From: Halopseudomonas xinjiangensis
GTDB lineage: Bacteria; Pseudomonadota; Gammaproteobacteria; Pseudomonadales; Pseudomonadaceae
Length of the DNA: 64,000 bases
Reading direction: 5' to 3'
Assembly: GCA_011050525.1 (NCBI GenBank)
Contig: DRFO01000025.1
Span: 1-64,000, forward strand
A model generated the notes under the pieces. The model made no database searches and was not told where the DNA came from. It saw nothing but the letters and a program-made list of their open reading frames with translations. Made by a program: the position numbers and the translations under genes. Below, in pieces: positions 51,404 through 61,046 of the stretch (position 1 is its first letter; every line of letters starts with the position of its first letter).

Positions 51404-53197
51404 ATGGATAGCAAACCGCAAAAACTGAGCCTGCGAATACCGCCGCAAACGCTTAACGTTCTCAGCTTTGCCGAAGGGACGGAAAAAGGTATTGCGCAGT
51501 GGCTGGACAATCTGCCCAAGGCGAACATTGGCGAAACCGCCAGGCAACTTTATCAGGGCATCATCGAGCTCAATCAGTTGATAATACCGGCCGACAGACG
51601 GCTAGCGATGCTCGAAAAAGTACGGCCTGAGGTTCACTACGTCTGTGCTGCCCTATCCAGATACTATCTGGGGCAGTCGATCGTGCTGGAGGACAAGCCC
51701 CGTAAAGTCGCAAACCTGTCCCAGGCATTGCAGAACCATCTGGCCAACGGCTACAAGATCGTCGTGTCGCAGGAAAGAACCATCAAGGCCCGCGATCAGG
51801 CCGGTCTGATGGCGCTGGCGATTCAGCGCGCCATGCGCGGCCTGTGCGGGCCGCTGGTGCGGGCGTATCAGCTCTACTGTCCGGTTGCCGATGGCATCTG
51901 GCTGGAACTCCACCAGCTCTACCAGTTGGCCCGCACGCGAGACCTGCACCTGCAACCGGTAAAGGATGATGAAAGTGCCTCCGGACAGCCCCTGAGTATT
52001 GAACAGTGCTATGTCGTCGCGTTGCTGATGGGCGCCGCCCGGCCTAATCAGATGCGACAAAGCGCAATGGGTAAGTTGTTCGCGACCCTGGAAGAGTGGA
52101 GCAAGCTTGCCCAGTTGTTACCCCCGGAAGACCCGGAGGCGTTGTTTATCATTAACCCTGACATGGATTGCCCACCGCGCTATCGGTCATTGATACGGAA
52201 CGAGGATTTAAGCGTCAGCCTGGGGCTGGAAACCAGAAAACTGGTCGACGGCATAAAGGAGCACATGCTCAACGGCGGCGACAGCCATGACTCATTGCGT
52301 GTACCTGAGGGTTTTGGAATAGAGCTGCTGCAACATGTCAGTCAGTCATGGGGGGATTTGGCGGAGCGTACCTTCAATCGGGTACCCGGGCGTGGCCAGG
52401 TGAGCCTGAGCATTGGCATGAGCGCCACCCATTTTCGCATTTCCAGAATCAGCTTTGCCCAGTTCATCGACGCGGACGAGCATGAGATCAACCCGTTTTC
52501 TGACGCCGCCCAAAGATCCCGACAGAAAGGCTGGAGCAACGCATTCGACGGGGACCGGGCAGTGGACTGGACCCCTTCCGGGGTCGAGCAGATCAATTAC
52601 AACGCCTTGCCCGGAGAGACAGCTGAGACGGAAGAGGATGAAGACACTTACCCGATTCACACGTTACCCATTGTCAACCATAGTCCCGGCGGGTTTTGCC
52701 TGACCTGGGCAAAGGACGTCCCCAGGCAATTGCAAGCCGGCGAGCTGCTCGGCATTCAGGAAGACGCTGATCAGGGCTGGAGTCTGGCTGTCGTGCGCTG
52801 GATCAGGCAGGTCCGCGGCGGTGGAACGCAGATGGGTATCGAACTGATCGCCCCCCACTGTACGCCTTGTGCGGTCAAGCTGATCCGCAAAGCCGAACAG
52901 CCCAGTCAGTATTTACGGGCATTGATGCTTCCGGAAGTAGCCGCCATCGACCGCCCGCCGACGCTGATTACCCCTCGCCTGCCGTTCCAGGTAAACAGCA
53001 AAGTGATGATTCAACTGGGAGGACGCGAACTGCGCGGCCAGTTGGTGGATCGTATCGCGGCGACTGGCAGTTTCAGCCAGTTCGAACACCGCATACTTGC
53101 CTCACCAGCAGATGACAATACGCCACCCGCCAAGGGGAGCGCATCTTTCACCACCAGTAGCGAAGATGATTTTGACTCTCTCTGGAAGTCTCTGTAA
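51404..53197 (+). CDS. Large protein with a PilZ-like C-terminal region, upstream of fimX
   Basis: 597 residues. The first 400 are helical with no motif that I recognise (repeats of QxLxxL type and AIQRAMRGLCGPLVRAYQLY). Around N425-G430, NHSPGG matches the NxSxxG signature of PilZ domains. A basic stretch (VRWIRQVRGGG) and QMGIELI follow, as in the PilZ barrel. The upstream RxxxR c-di-GMP arginine motif is not evident. In P. aeruginosa the gene before fimX (PA4958) holds this place, as I recall. A link with FimX and type IV pili is inferred from position only. Confidence 0.6.
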   Translation: MDSKPQKLSLRIPPQTLNVLSFAEGTEKGIAQWLDNLPKANIGETARQLYQGIIELNQLIIPADRRLAMLEKVRPEVHYVCAALSRYYLGQSIVLEDKPRKVANLSQALQNHLANGYKIVVSQERTIKARDQAGLMALAIQRAMRGLCGPLVRAYQLYCPVADGIWLELHQLYQLARTRDLHLQPVKDDESASGQPLSIEQCYVVALLMGAARPNQMRQSAMGKLFATLEEWSKLAQLLPPEDPEALFIINPDMDCPPRYRSLIRNEDLSVSLGLETRKLVDGIKEHMLNGGDSHDSLRVPEGFGIELLQHVSQSWGDLAERTFNRVPGRGQVSLSIGMSATHFRISRISFAQFIDADEHEINPFSDAAQRSRQKGWSNAFDGDRAVDWTPSGVEQINYNALPGETAETEEDEDTYPIHTLPIVNHSPGGFCLTWAKDVPRQLQAGELLGIQEDADQGWSLAVVRWIRQVRGGGTQMGIELIAPHCTPCAVKLIRKAEQPSQYLRALMLPEVAAIDRPPTLITPRLPFQVNSKVMIQLGGRELRGQLVDRIAATGSFSQFEHRILASPADDNTPPAKGSASFTTSSEDDFDSLWKSL

Positions 53198-53256
53198 ATT
53201 CAACTACCTATACAACCCCAGAGGCCGGCTCGACCGGCGCTTCAGCATGGAAGACC

Positions 53257-55323
53257 ATGGGCACTGACACAAATGCTATCAGGCTGTTGATTCTCGAAGA
53301 CTCTCAGAACAATGCTGAGCGCCTGGTCAGTTTATTACGCAACGCGGGGCACGCCACACGGGCTCATAGAATCACCTCCGCCGAAGATCTGCATGAGTCC
53401 CTTCAGCAAACCTGGGACCTTTGTCTGGCGATACCTGCCACCAGCTTCATGACAGCCAGGGACGCTTGCAACATGATGGGCCAGGGCCGTGACATACCCT
53501 TTATCCTGTTGATGCCTGAAGCGAATACCGAGGCGCTGACCGAAGCGTTGCGGGCGGGCATGCAGGATGCCATTCCGGCCGGCTCCGACCATTTGTTGAC
53601 ATTGGTAGTAAAGCGGGAACTGGGAAACCTGGAGGCCCGACGCCAGCGGCGGATTGCCGAGCAGTCTCTGAGGGAAACAGAAAAGCGCTGCCAGTTGTTG
53701 CTTGATAGCTCCGTAGAGGCGATTGCCTACGTGCACGATGGCATGCATATCTATGCCAACCGATCCTATATTCGGCTTTTTGGCTATGAAGATCCGGATG
53801 ACCTGGCAGCCGAGCCCATGGTGGGACTGATCGCGGCAAAGGACCAGGCTGCTTTCAAGGATTTCCTCAAACATTACAGTGATCGTGGCGACCAGAACGA
53901 AATGCGCTGCAACGGCGTGGATGTCGAAGGCAAGGAATTCCCCATCATGCTGACCTTTTCGCCGGCCAGCTATGACAACGAGCCCTGTACCCAAGTGGTC
54001 ATACGCGCCGAAACCGCCAGTGCCGAGTTCGAAGAGAAGCTCAAGACCATGGCCCGTCAGGATCTGGTTACAGGGCTGTTCAACCGCTCCTATTTTCAGG
54101 AACAACTGGAAAGCGTCAGCGAGCAGGCCGTCCGCCAGGGTCAGCCGAGTACCCTGGTCTATCTATGTATCGACAATTTTAACGGTCTGCAGGGGGACGT
54201 CGGTATCGGTGGCGCTGATCTGGTACTGGCCGATATCGCCCATATCCTTCGCCAGTCGTTTACAGAAGAAACGCTCATGGCGCGGTTCAGCGATGACGCC
54301 TGTACGGTCCTGCTGGCCGGCAAAGAGCCGGAATCAGTCAGCCCTGCGCTGGAAGCACTGCGCAAGCAGATCGAAGGCAACCTCTTCGAGGCCAGTGGCC
54401 GGACCGTGCAGATTACGGTAAGCCTGGGCGTAGCAACCATCAGTGAAACGAACCCGGACCCAGTGCAGGCCATTGATCGAGCACATCGTCTTTCCGATCA
54501 GGTTAGTCAGGCCGGCGGCAATGCCATCCGCATATTCAACCCTCTGGAAGAACTGGCGCATCAGGCCAATCGCGGCAATTTGATCGCGCTTATCCGCCAT
54601 AGCATCGAAACGAATGCGTTCAAGCTGGAGTTTCAGCCTGTTATCAGTCTTCGCGGTGACAATTCAGAGCAGTACGAGGTGTTCCTGCGCCTTCACAACA
54701 GCCAGGGAGAGGACGTTCCGGCTGGAGATTATCTCCAGGCAGCGCTCGAATCCGGGCTGGGCGGCGACCTTGATAAGTGGATGATCTCCCAGTCTGTGAG
54801 ACTGCTGACTGAGCATCGAAGCAAGGGCACCAATACCCGGCTGGTGCTAAATCTCAACAGTTCGAGCTTGCAGGATCTGGATCTCATTCCATGGATATCC
54901 AACGTCCTCAAGGAAGCCCGGTTGCCGATGGACGCCATTGTGTTCCAGTTCAACGATGCGGACGTCAACACCTACCTTAAACAGGCAAAGGCATTCACCG
55001 AGGCGCTCAACAAGATTCACTGCAAGGTCTCGTTGAATCACTTTGGCTGTGCGCTGAATCCCTATGCCGCCCTGAAACATCTGCACGTGGATTACGTAAA
55101 ACTCGATGGCACGTTCAGCCGTGATCTGTCGTCACCGGAATCCATCGAGGCCTTGAAGACCATGGTCGCGACCTTGCACAGTCAAGGCAAACTCACCATT
55201 GTGCCGTTCGTAGACAGCGCAACGATGATGCCAACGCTTTGGCAGGCCGGCGTCAATTACATTCAGGGGTATTATCTACAAGCTCCGAGTGAAGCCATGA
55301 ATTATGACTTCTCTGCGGAATGA
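53257..55323 (+). CDS. fimX: FimX-like c-di-GMP effector (REC-PAS-degenerate GGDEF-degenerate EAL)
   Basis: 688 residues, near the 691 of P. aeruginosa FimX. The N-terminal receiver-like domain lacks a phosphoacceptor (LCLAIPATS where DxxLLD is usual). A PAS domain (about 140-255) and a GGDEF fold with RFSDDA at 343-348 instead of GGDEF follow. The EAL fold has EVF at 474-476 instead of EAL. Both enzyme sites are therefore probably inactive, and it should act as a c-di-GMP receptor controlling type IV pilus assembly and twitching. It is followed by convergent serB. Confidence 0.88.
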   Translation: MGTDTNAIRLLILEDSQNNAERLVSLLRNAGHATRAHRITSAEDLHESLQQTWDLCLAIPATSFMTARDACNMMGQGRDIPFILLMPEANTEALTEALRAGMQDAIPAGSDHLLTLVVKRELGNLEARRQRRIAEQSLRETEKRCQLLLDSSVEAIAYVHDGMHIYANRSYIRLFGYEDPDDLAAEPMVGLIAAKDQAAFKDFLKHYSDRGDQNEMRCNGVDVEGKEFPIMLTFSPASYDNEPCTQVVIRAETASAEFEEKLKTMARQDLVTGLFNRSYFQEQLESVSEQAVRQGQPSTLVYLCIDNFNGLQGDVGIGGADLVLADIAHILRQSFTEETLMARFSDDACTVLLAGKEPESVSPALEALRKQIEGNLFEASGRTVQITVSLGVATISETNPDPVQAIDRAHRLSDQVSQAGGNAIRIFNPLEELAHQANRGNLIALIRHSIETNAFKLEFQPVISLRGDNSEQYEVFLRLHNSQGEDVPAGDYLQAALESGLGGDLDKWMISQSVRLLTEHRSKGTNTRLVLNLNSSSLQDLDLIPWISNVLKEARLPMDAIVFQFNDADVNTYLKQAKAFTEALNKIHCKVSLNHFGCALNPYAALKHLHVDYVKLDGTFSRDLSSPESIEALKTMVATLHSQGKLTIVPFVDSATMMPTLWQAGVNYIQGYYLQAPSEAMNYDFSAE

Positions 55324-55341
55324 TGCCGGAACGGGTGAGGC

Positions 55342-56553
55342 TCAGTAGCCTTCCCGATCTCGAAACCCCAAGAGATACAGGATTCCATCCAGCCCCAAGG
55401 TCGAGATTGCCTGTTTGGCGGACTGCTTGACCAGCGGCTTGGCCCTGAACGCGACACCCAATCCAGCGATTGCCAGCATGGGGAGATCGTTGGCACCATC
55501 TCCCACCGCTATCGTTTGCTCAAGGCTGATACCCTCACGCTGCGCCAGTTCGCGCAGCAGATCGGCCTTGCGCTGGCCGTCTACGATCGGCTCCTGCACA
55601 GCTCCAGTGATCAACCCGTTTTCGACCGGCAGGGCATTGGCGTAAACGTAATCGATACCCAGCCGCTGTTGTAACTGCTCAGCAAAATAGCTGAAGCCGC
55701 CGGAAAGAATTGCCGTCTTGTAGCCCAACCGGCGCAGCTGGGCTATCAAGGTTTCGGCACCTTCAGTGAGCCGTAGAGACTGACCAATTTCTTCCAGAAC
55801 GCTAACGGGCAGCCCTTGCAGCAGCGCCATCCGTTCCCTGAAACTGGACTTGAAATCCAGCTCGCCACGCATTGCCCGCTCGGTGATGGCTGCCACCTGG
55901 CTACCCACACCCGCCGCCTTCGCCAGCTCGTCGATCACCTCTGCATCAATCAGCGTGGAGTCCATATCAAACACCACCAGCCGCCGGTTACGCCTGAAAA
56001 TACTGTCCTGCTGAAACGCAATGTCAACATTCAGCCCCTGGGCGATAGCCAGAAATTCAGCGCGAAGCGCGGCAGGATCAGCAGGCTCCCCCCGCACCGA
56101 AAACTCAATACAGCCCTTGCCCTGGTTCGCCGGAAGACCTTCTGGAATCCGGCCGGAAAGTCTGTCGATGTGATCAATATTCAAACCGTAACGGGCCGTA
56201 ATGTCGCTTACCCTGGCAATGTGCTCAGCGGTAATTCGCCGGGCCAGCAACGTGACGATATGACGCGGCTTGCCCTGGCCAGTGACCCAACGGCTGTATT
56301 CCTCCGCGGTAACCGGCGTGAAGCGCACCTGCTGATCCAGTTCATAGCCGCGGAACAATACGTCCTTCAACACATCGGAAAGCCCCGTTTCGCTCGCCAT
56401 TTCCACCAGAATGCCGAAGGACAAGGTGTCATGGATAACCGCCTGACCGATATCGAGAATCCTCACATTTTCCCTGGCAAGGATTCCCGTAATCGCTGCG
56501 GTCAAACCAGGCCGGTCGGGACCAGTGATGTTGATTAGGACGATTTCCTTCAA
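55342..56553 (-). CDS. serB: Phosphoserine phosphatase SerB with tandem ACT domains
   Basis: 403 residues from a TTG start at 56553, preceded by GGAG; no ATG lies upstream in frame and KEIVLINITGPDRPG is the conserved beginning. Two ACT domains (about 1-165) are followed by a HAD phosphatase domain: D196 and D198 in VFDMDSTL, SGGFSYF, and GDGANDLPML. It makes serine from O-phosphoserine. A longer N-terminus than E. coli SerB is normal in Pseudomonas. Confidence 0.95.
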   Translation of the reverse strand: MKEIVLINITGPDRPGLTAAITGILARENVRILDIGQAVIHDTLSFGILVEMASETGLSDVLKDVLFRGYELDQQVRFTPVTAEEYSRWVTGQGKPRHIVTLLARRITAEHIARVSDITARYGLNIDHIDRLSGRIPEGLPANQGKGCIEFSVRGEPADPAALRAEFLAIAQGLNVDIAFQQDSIFRRNRRLVVFDMDSTLIDAEVIDELAKAAGVGSQVAAITERAMRGELDFKSSFRERMALLQGLPVSVLEEIGQSLRLTEGAETLIAQLRRLGYKTAILSGGFSYFAEQLQQRLGIDYVYANALPVENGLITGAVQEPIVDGQRKADLLRELAQREGISLEQTIAVGDGANDLPMLAIAGLGVAFRAKPLVKQSAKQAISTLGLDGILYLLGFRDREGY

Positions 56554-56715
56554 TTGGGCCGCTCCAGTAAATGGCTGAAACAGCTATTCTACCCGCATTT
56601 GATCATCTGCTTGTAGATGCCCACTTTTTCCGCCGGGACGTAATGGATATACTCGGACGCCAACTGGTTGTCTTGCGTCATCATCAGCCCCTCACCAGCC
56701 ATACTGAGTCATATT

Positions 56716-58257
56716 TTGAATCGCTCATCGTTCACGTCAGAGAACCTCTTCCTCCGCTGGTACGCTTCATGGCGTGGTCAAGGGGTAAAACTCCAGGGCA
56801 CATTGGTGTTGTTATCCATCGTTCCTTTGCTCGTCGTACTGGCGGCACTGCTCTGGTTTGGCCAGTATCAGATGCAGCGTGATGTCGCCGCTCAAGCTGA
56901 TGCGGTAGGAGCGGAACTGAGCCGGCAAGTTGCTGCTTCGGTCGCCGACCCCCTCGCGGCGAATGACAGCCTGAGTCTTAACATTCTTCTCGCCCAGTGG
57001 AACCAGAATCCGCTGATCGCCCATACCAGTTTGTATACGGCAGATAACCGTATTGTCGCCGAGGCCGGCGAGCGGCCGTCCCGCGATGATCTCGCTCCTG
57101 GCCAGGGCCGGTTTATTGCCTCGGTGCATTTCCAGGATGTATTGGCCGGTCAGCTGCAGATGAGCCTGGCGGCTGAGCCGTTTTCGGCCCCAGGCCAGCG
57201 AATGATTCAGCGGATGCTTGTTGCCCTTCTCGTACTGGTTTTGGTGGCATTGGTAGTCGCCTGGCGCCTGGCAGATGGAATGCGCCGGACGCTGGCGGAG
57301 CTGGGCGATTGGCACGGTGATTCGGGTGCCCCTGCGCCAGGAATGATACGCAAGGACGAGATTGGGAATCTGGCTCGCCGCCTGGCCGAACGGCGCATAG
57401 TAGACATGCCTCCGCCCCTGCTTGAGGAGCGGTTCGATGAGGCGGAAGAAGCGGAGATGGTGCCGGAGGAAGCGGCCCTCGAGAAGACGATCAATTCTTC
57501 TGATCTCGATGCCGGAGATCTTGAAGAAGCCGAGCAGGCGGAGCAGGAAAGCGCCGAGCTGGTTGCCAGCGTTCCGGTGCAGGATGACATCGAAATGTTA
57601 GACGAGACGGATCAGCAAAGCCCTCAGCAGACCGTTGCAACCGAACCAGACACGGTGATCTCTGCCCCCGCAGAAGAGTTGCCCGTGCAGACAAGCGCAG
57701 TGCTTGCGGTGCGCCTGGGCAATCAGGAAGCGCTGAGAAGGCTTCCTCGGCCGCGCCTGATGGTGTTGCTGGAGCGCTATCGCGAGCACATACAACGAGC
57801 CAGCCAGATCTATAACGGGCACCTGCATACGCTGCATGATGGCACCAGCCTGATAATCTTCGCGCAAGATACCGATGACGAGGAGCTGACCCATGCGCTC
57901 ACCTGCGGCGAACTGCTGAGAGTGCTCGGCCACGATTTGCAGATAGAAATTGCTGACACCGGAATAGCCCTGCATTTACAGCTGGCAGTTTGTCACGCTA
58001 CCAGCGTAGACGTCCTGGATCCGGAACTGTTCGCCCAGCAGCCCGAGTGCGCCCAGATGCTTGAACAGGTTCAATACAGTCGCAACCTGCTGCTACTGGA
58101 CGCCTCCCTTGCTACCGCCGAGCGGATAAAAACACGTGCTGTCGTGCGTCGCCTGGCGAGCCAACCTGGAATCTATTGCATAGAGCGCCTGGTAGAACCC
58201 TATCAGGCACTGCTGGAACGCCAGCTTAATGCGCTTTACACGCATCGCCGGCTCTGA
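56716..58257 (+). CDS. Bitopic membrane protein of the fimX-parC region
   Basis: About 513 residues from TTG 56716; other non-ATG starts extend it to 56668, and no ATG precedes the first membrane helix. Two helices (about 28-50 and 160-180) flank a periplasmic region of roughly 110 residues (ADPLAANDSLSLNILLAQW, AGERPSRDDLAPG) that may be a small sensor domain. A basic/HAMP-like segment, a strongly acidic stretch (about 225-300) and a soluble C-terminal region follow. No enzyme motif is seen. Its position between serB and parC matches PA4961, a hypothetical protein, as I recall. Confidence 0.6.
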   Translation: MNRSSFTSENLFLRWYASWRGQGVKLQGTLVLLSIVPLLVVLAALLWFGQYQMQRDVAAQADAVGAELSRQVAASVADPLAANDSLSLNILLAQWNQNPLIAHTSLYTADNRIVAEAGERPSRDDLAPGQGRFIASVHFQDVLAGQLQMSLAAEPFSAPGQRMIQRMLVALLVLVLVALVVAWRLADGMRRTLAELGDWHGDSGAPAPGMIRKDEIGNLARRLAERRIVDMPPPLLEERFDEAEEAEMVPEEAALEKTINSSDLDAGDLEEAEQAEQESAELVASVPVQDDIEMLDETDQQSPQQTVATEPDTVISAPAEELPVQTSAVLAVRLGNQEALRRLPRPRLMVLLERYREHIQRASQIYNGHLHTLHDGTSLIIFAQDTDDEELTHALTCGELLRVLGHDLQIEIADTGIALHLQLAVCHATSVDVLDPELFAQQPECAQMLEQVQYSRNLLLLDASLATAERIKTRAVVRRLASQPGIYCIERLVEPYQALLERQLNALYTHRRL

Positions 58258-58262
58258 CCTGT

Positions 58263-60515
58263 TCAGCCTTCTACCGTAACCTGGTCGACCTTCTGGAAGC
58301 CCCGCGGCAGCTTGTTGCCGCGGCGCCCGCGTTCTCCTTGATAATGCTCCAGATCAGAAGGCCGCAGGGTCAGAGTCCGCTTTCCCGCTGTCAGGATCAG
58401 ATTTGCGCCTTGCGGTAGCAGCGTAATCGCGGCAAGAAACTCCTCGCGACTCCTCACCCGCGCGGACGGGATCGACAGTATCTTGTTGCCCTTGCCCTTT
58501 CCCAATTGCGGCAGCTCGGAGGCCGGAAAAACCAGCAGCCGGCCTTCGTTGGAGATAGCCACAACCTTGTCGCTCGCCTTGTTGCTCACCGCAATGGGCG
58601 CTATTACACGGCCTCCCTCTGGCACGCTGAGCAGCGCCTTGCCGTTCTTGTTCTTGGCCTGCAGGTCAGCTCCCTGAACGATAAAACCGTAGCCCGCATC
58701 CGATGCCAGCAGGTATAACGCCTCGTCATCGGGCAACAGCAGATTTACAAACCTGGCTCCAGGAGGCGGACTCAGGCGTCCGGTAAGCGGCTCACCCTGA
58801 CCCCGCGCAGAAGGCAGCGTATGCGTCGTGACCGAATAGCTGCGTCCAGTCGAATCAATAAAAACGGCCTGCTGGTTGGAACGACCAATGGCCTGGGCAA
58901 GAAAACTGTCACCGGCCTTGTAGGACAGTCCCGGCCCGTCTACCTCATGCCCCTTGGCACAACGCACCCAGCCTTTCTCGGACAGCACCACCGTAACGGG
59001 TTCGGAAGGTACCAGCTCCGTTTCGGAAAGTGCCCGCGCCTCCTTGCGTTCCACCAACGGCGAGCGCCGCGCATCGCCATAGGTTTCAGCATCGGCGATC
59101 AACTCGTCGCGGACCTTGTTACGCAACAGCTTTTCGCTACCCAGGACCTTTTGAAGCGCATCACGCTCGACAGCCAGCGCATCCTGCTCGCCACGGATCT
59201 TCATTTCCTCAAGGCGCGCCAGTTGCCGCAGGCGAGTATCGAGAATGTAATCAGCCTGCAGCTCGCTCAACGCAAATCGGGCCATCAGCTCAGCTTTCGG
59301 GTGCTCCTCGGTACGGATGATATGGATAACCTCATCCAGATTGAGAAACGCGATCAGCAAACCTTCCAAAAGATGTAGCCGATTCAGTACCTTATCCAAC
59401 CGGAACTGGAGGCGACGACGCACCGTAGAGACGCGAAAACCCAGCCACTCGCTGATCAGTCCGCGCAAATCCTTTACCGCCGGCTTGCCGTCGGTGCCGA
59501 TCACATTCATGTTGACGCGGTAGCTGTGCTCCAAATCTGTCGTCGCGAAGAGATGCTGCATCAGCTCATCCAGATCGACCCGATTGGACCTGGGCACTAT
59601 GACGATCCGCGTTGGATTTTCGTGATCCGATTCGTCTCGCAGGTCTGCTACCAGCGGCAGCTTCTTGGCCTGCATCTGTCCGGCTATCTGTTCGAGGATC
59701 TTGGCGCCGGAGACCTGATGTGGCAACGAGGTGACCACCACGTCACCGTCTTCCCGCGTCCACACCGCCCGCGCTCGTACCGAACCTCGCCCTGTGGCAT
59801 AGAGTTTGATCAGTTCGCTACGGGGCGTGATGATTTCTGCTTCGGTAGGATAATCGGGTCCCTGGATATGCTCCATGAGCTCATCCAGACCAGCACCTGG
59901 GTCGTCCAGCAGGCGCACGCAAGCCGCAGCAACTTCGCGCAGGTTGTGCGGAGGAATATCCGTTGCCATGCCCACCGCAATACCTGTTGTACCGTTCAAT
60001 AGCAGGTTGGGTAGTCGGGCAGGCAGAACCATTGGTTCGTCCATGGTGCCATCAAAATTGGGCTGCCAGTCGACGGTGCCTTGTCCCAGCTCGGTCAGCA
60101 ATACCTCGCTGTAGCGGGCCAGACGGGCCTCGGTATAACGCATCGCGGCAAACGACTTGGGATCATCCGGGGCACCCCAGTTGCCCTGACCATCCACCAG
60201 CGGATAACGATAGGAAAACGGCTGCGCCATAAGCACCATTGCTTCGTAACAAGCCGAATCGCCGTGGGGATGATACTTACCCAGCACGTCACCAACGGTA
60301 CGGGCGGACTTCTTGTGCTTGGACGTAGCGGAAAGGCCCAGCTCGCTCATTGCATAGATGATGCGTCGTTGCACCGGCTTGAGCCCGTCGCCGATATTTG
60401 GCAAGGCCCGGTCCATGATCACGTACATGGAGTAGTTGAGGTAGGCTTCCTCCGTAAAGGACGACAGTGAACGGCGCTCGACGCCTTCCATGCTCAGATC
60501 CAGACTGTCACTCAT
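58263..60515 (-). CDS. parC: DNA topoisomerase IV subunit A
   Basis: 750 residues from ATG 60515, with GAGGG upstream; a GTG at 60521 is also in frame. The breakage-reunion domain shows [25 protein letters not shown] with S87 and E91 in the wild-type form of the quinolone region, and the catalytic Y127 in RYTEARL. A C-terminal beta-pinwheel region with EKGWVR, SNKAS and SNEG repeats follows. It decatenates daughter chromosomes with ParE. It is the last gene of the parE operon, 9 bp after the retropepsin gene. Confidence 0.97.
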   Translation of the reverse strand: MSDSLDLSMEGVERRSLSSFTEEAYLNYSMYVIMDRALPNIGDGLKPVQRRIIYAMSELGLSATSKHKKSARTVGDVLGKYHPHGDSACYEAMVLMAQPFSYRYPLVDGQGNWGAPDDPKSFAAMRYTEARLARYSEVLLTELGQGTVDWQPNFDGTMDEPMVLPARLPNLLLNGTTGIAVGMATDIPPHNLREVAAACVRLLDDPGAGLDELMEHIQGPDYPTEAEIITPRSELIKLYATGRGSVRARAVWTREDGDVVVTSLPHQVSGAKILEQIAGQMQAKKLPLVADLRDESDHENPTRIVIVPRSNRVDLDELMQHLFATTDLEHSYRVNMNVIGTDGKPAVKDLRGLISEWLGFRVSTVRRRLQFRLDKVLNRLHLLEGLLIAFLNLDEVIHIIRTEEHPKAELMARFALSELQADYILDTRLRQLARLEEMKIRGEQDALAVERDALQKVLGSEKLLRNKVRDELIADAETYGDARRSPLVERKEARALSETELVPSEPVTVVLSEKGWVRCAKGHEVDGPGLSYKAGDSFLAQAIGRSNQQAVFIDSTGRSYSVTTHTLPSARGQGEPLTGRLSPPPGARFVNLLLPDDEALYLLASDAGYGFIVQGADLQAKNKNGKALLSVPEGGRVIAPIAVSNKASDKVVAISNEGRLLVFPASELPQLGKGKGNKILSIPSARVRSREEFLAAITLLPQGANLILTAGKRTLTLRPSDLEHYQGERGRRGNKLPRGFQKVDQVTVEG

Positions 60516-60524
60516 ACTCACCCT

Positions 60525-61046
60525 CTATTGGCGGTTTTGGCGCAAAATCAATTCACCGCTCTGCTGGCTGAACTCCAGCCGCTGCAGCGCGCTCATACCT
60601 AGCAAAACATCGTTGCCTGCCATACCGGGAACAATTCCGGCGCTCACATCGTGCAGGCGTATTTCCCCCAGAGTCAAAACATCAATACGGGTATTGAAAC
60701 TTTCAGCCGGACCATTGGCGGTGTGGACCATCATCGACCGCCCCCTTGATAGATCCAGCTTCTCGGCAAGACTTCCAGGAATGGCTACAAAGGTCGCTCC
60801 GGTATCCAGCAGGAATGTCACTTCGTGCCCGTTGATCTGGCCGTTTACCAGATAATGCCCGCTGCCATTGCGCTGCAGGCGTACCTCGGTGATAGCGCCT
60901 GACTGATGTGAAACAGGGGTCTGGTTGGGGTTGCGCTTGCTTTCTTCTATGCCCGCAAACCAGTTCGCGGCCAATGCCAGACCCACCACCCACGCCAATA
61001 CCAGCATCACGGAACCAAATCGTCGGGTGGACGGAGGATTGCTCAT
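60525..61046 (-). CDS. Retropepsin-like aspartic protease, membrane-anchored
   Basis: 173 residues. One N-terminal membrane helix (about 10-30) is followed by a clan AA domain with the catalytic DTGA at D81-A84 (FLLDTGATFVAIP) and the second-strand GMSALQRLEFSQ end. This is the TIGR02281 type of single-domain protease, active as a homodimer, facing the periplasm. Substrates are unknown to me. Its ATG overlaps the stop of the upstream gene (ATGA), and parC follows in 9 bp. Confidence 0.85.
   Translation of the reverse strand: MSNPPSTRRFGSVMLVLAWVVGLALAANWFAGIEESKRNPNQTPVSHQSGAITEVRLQRNGSGHYLVNGQINGHEVTFLLDTGATFVAIPGSLAEKLDLSRGRSMMVHTANGPAESFNTRIDVLTLGEIRLHDVSAGIVPGMAGNDVLLGMSALQRLEFSQQSGELILRQNRQ

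Noticed and set aside
56571-56882. A 103-residue plus-strand ORF starting with ATG before the membrane protein
   Set aside because: It overlaps the better-supported frame that carries the hydrophobic helices, and its own sequence has no recognisable domain.
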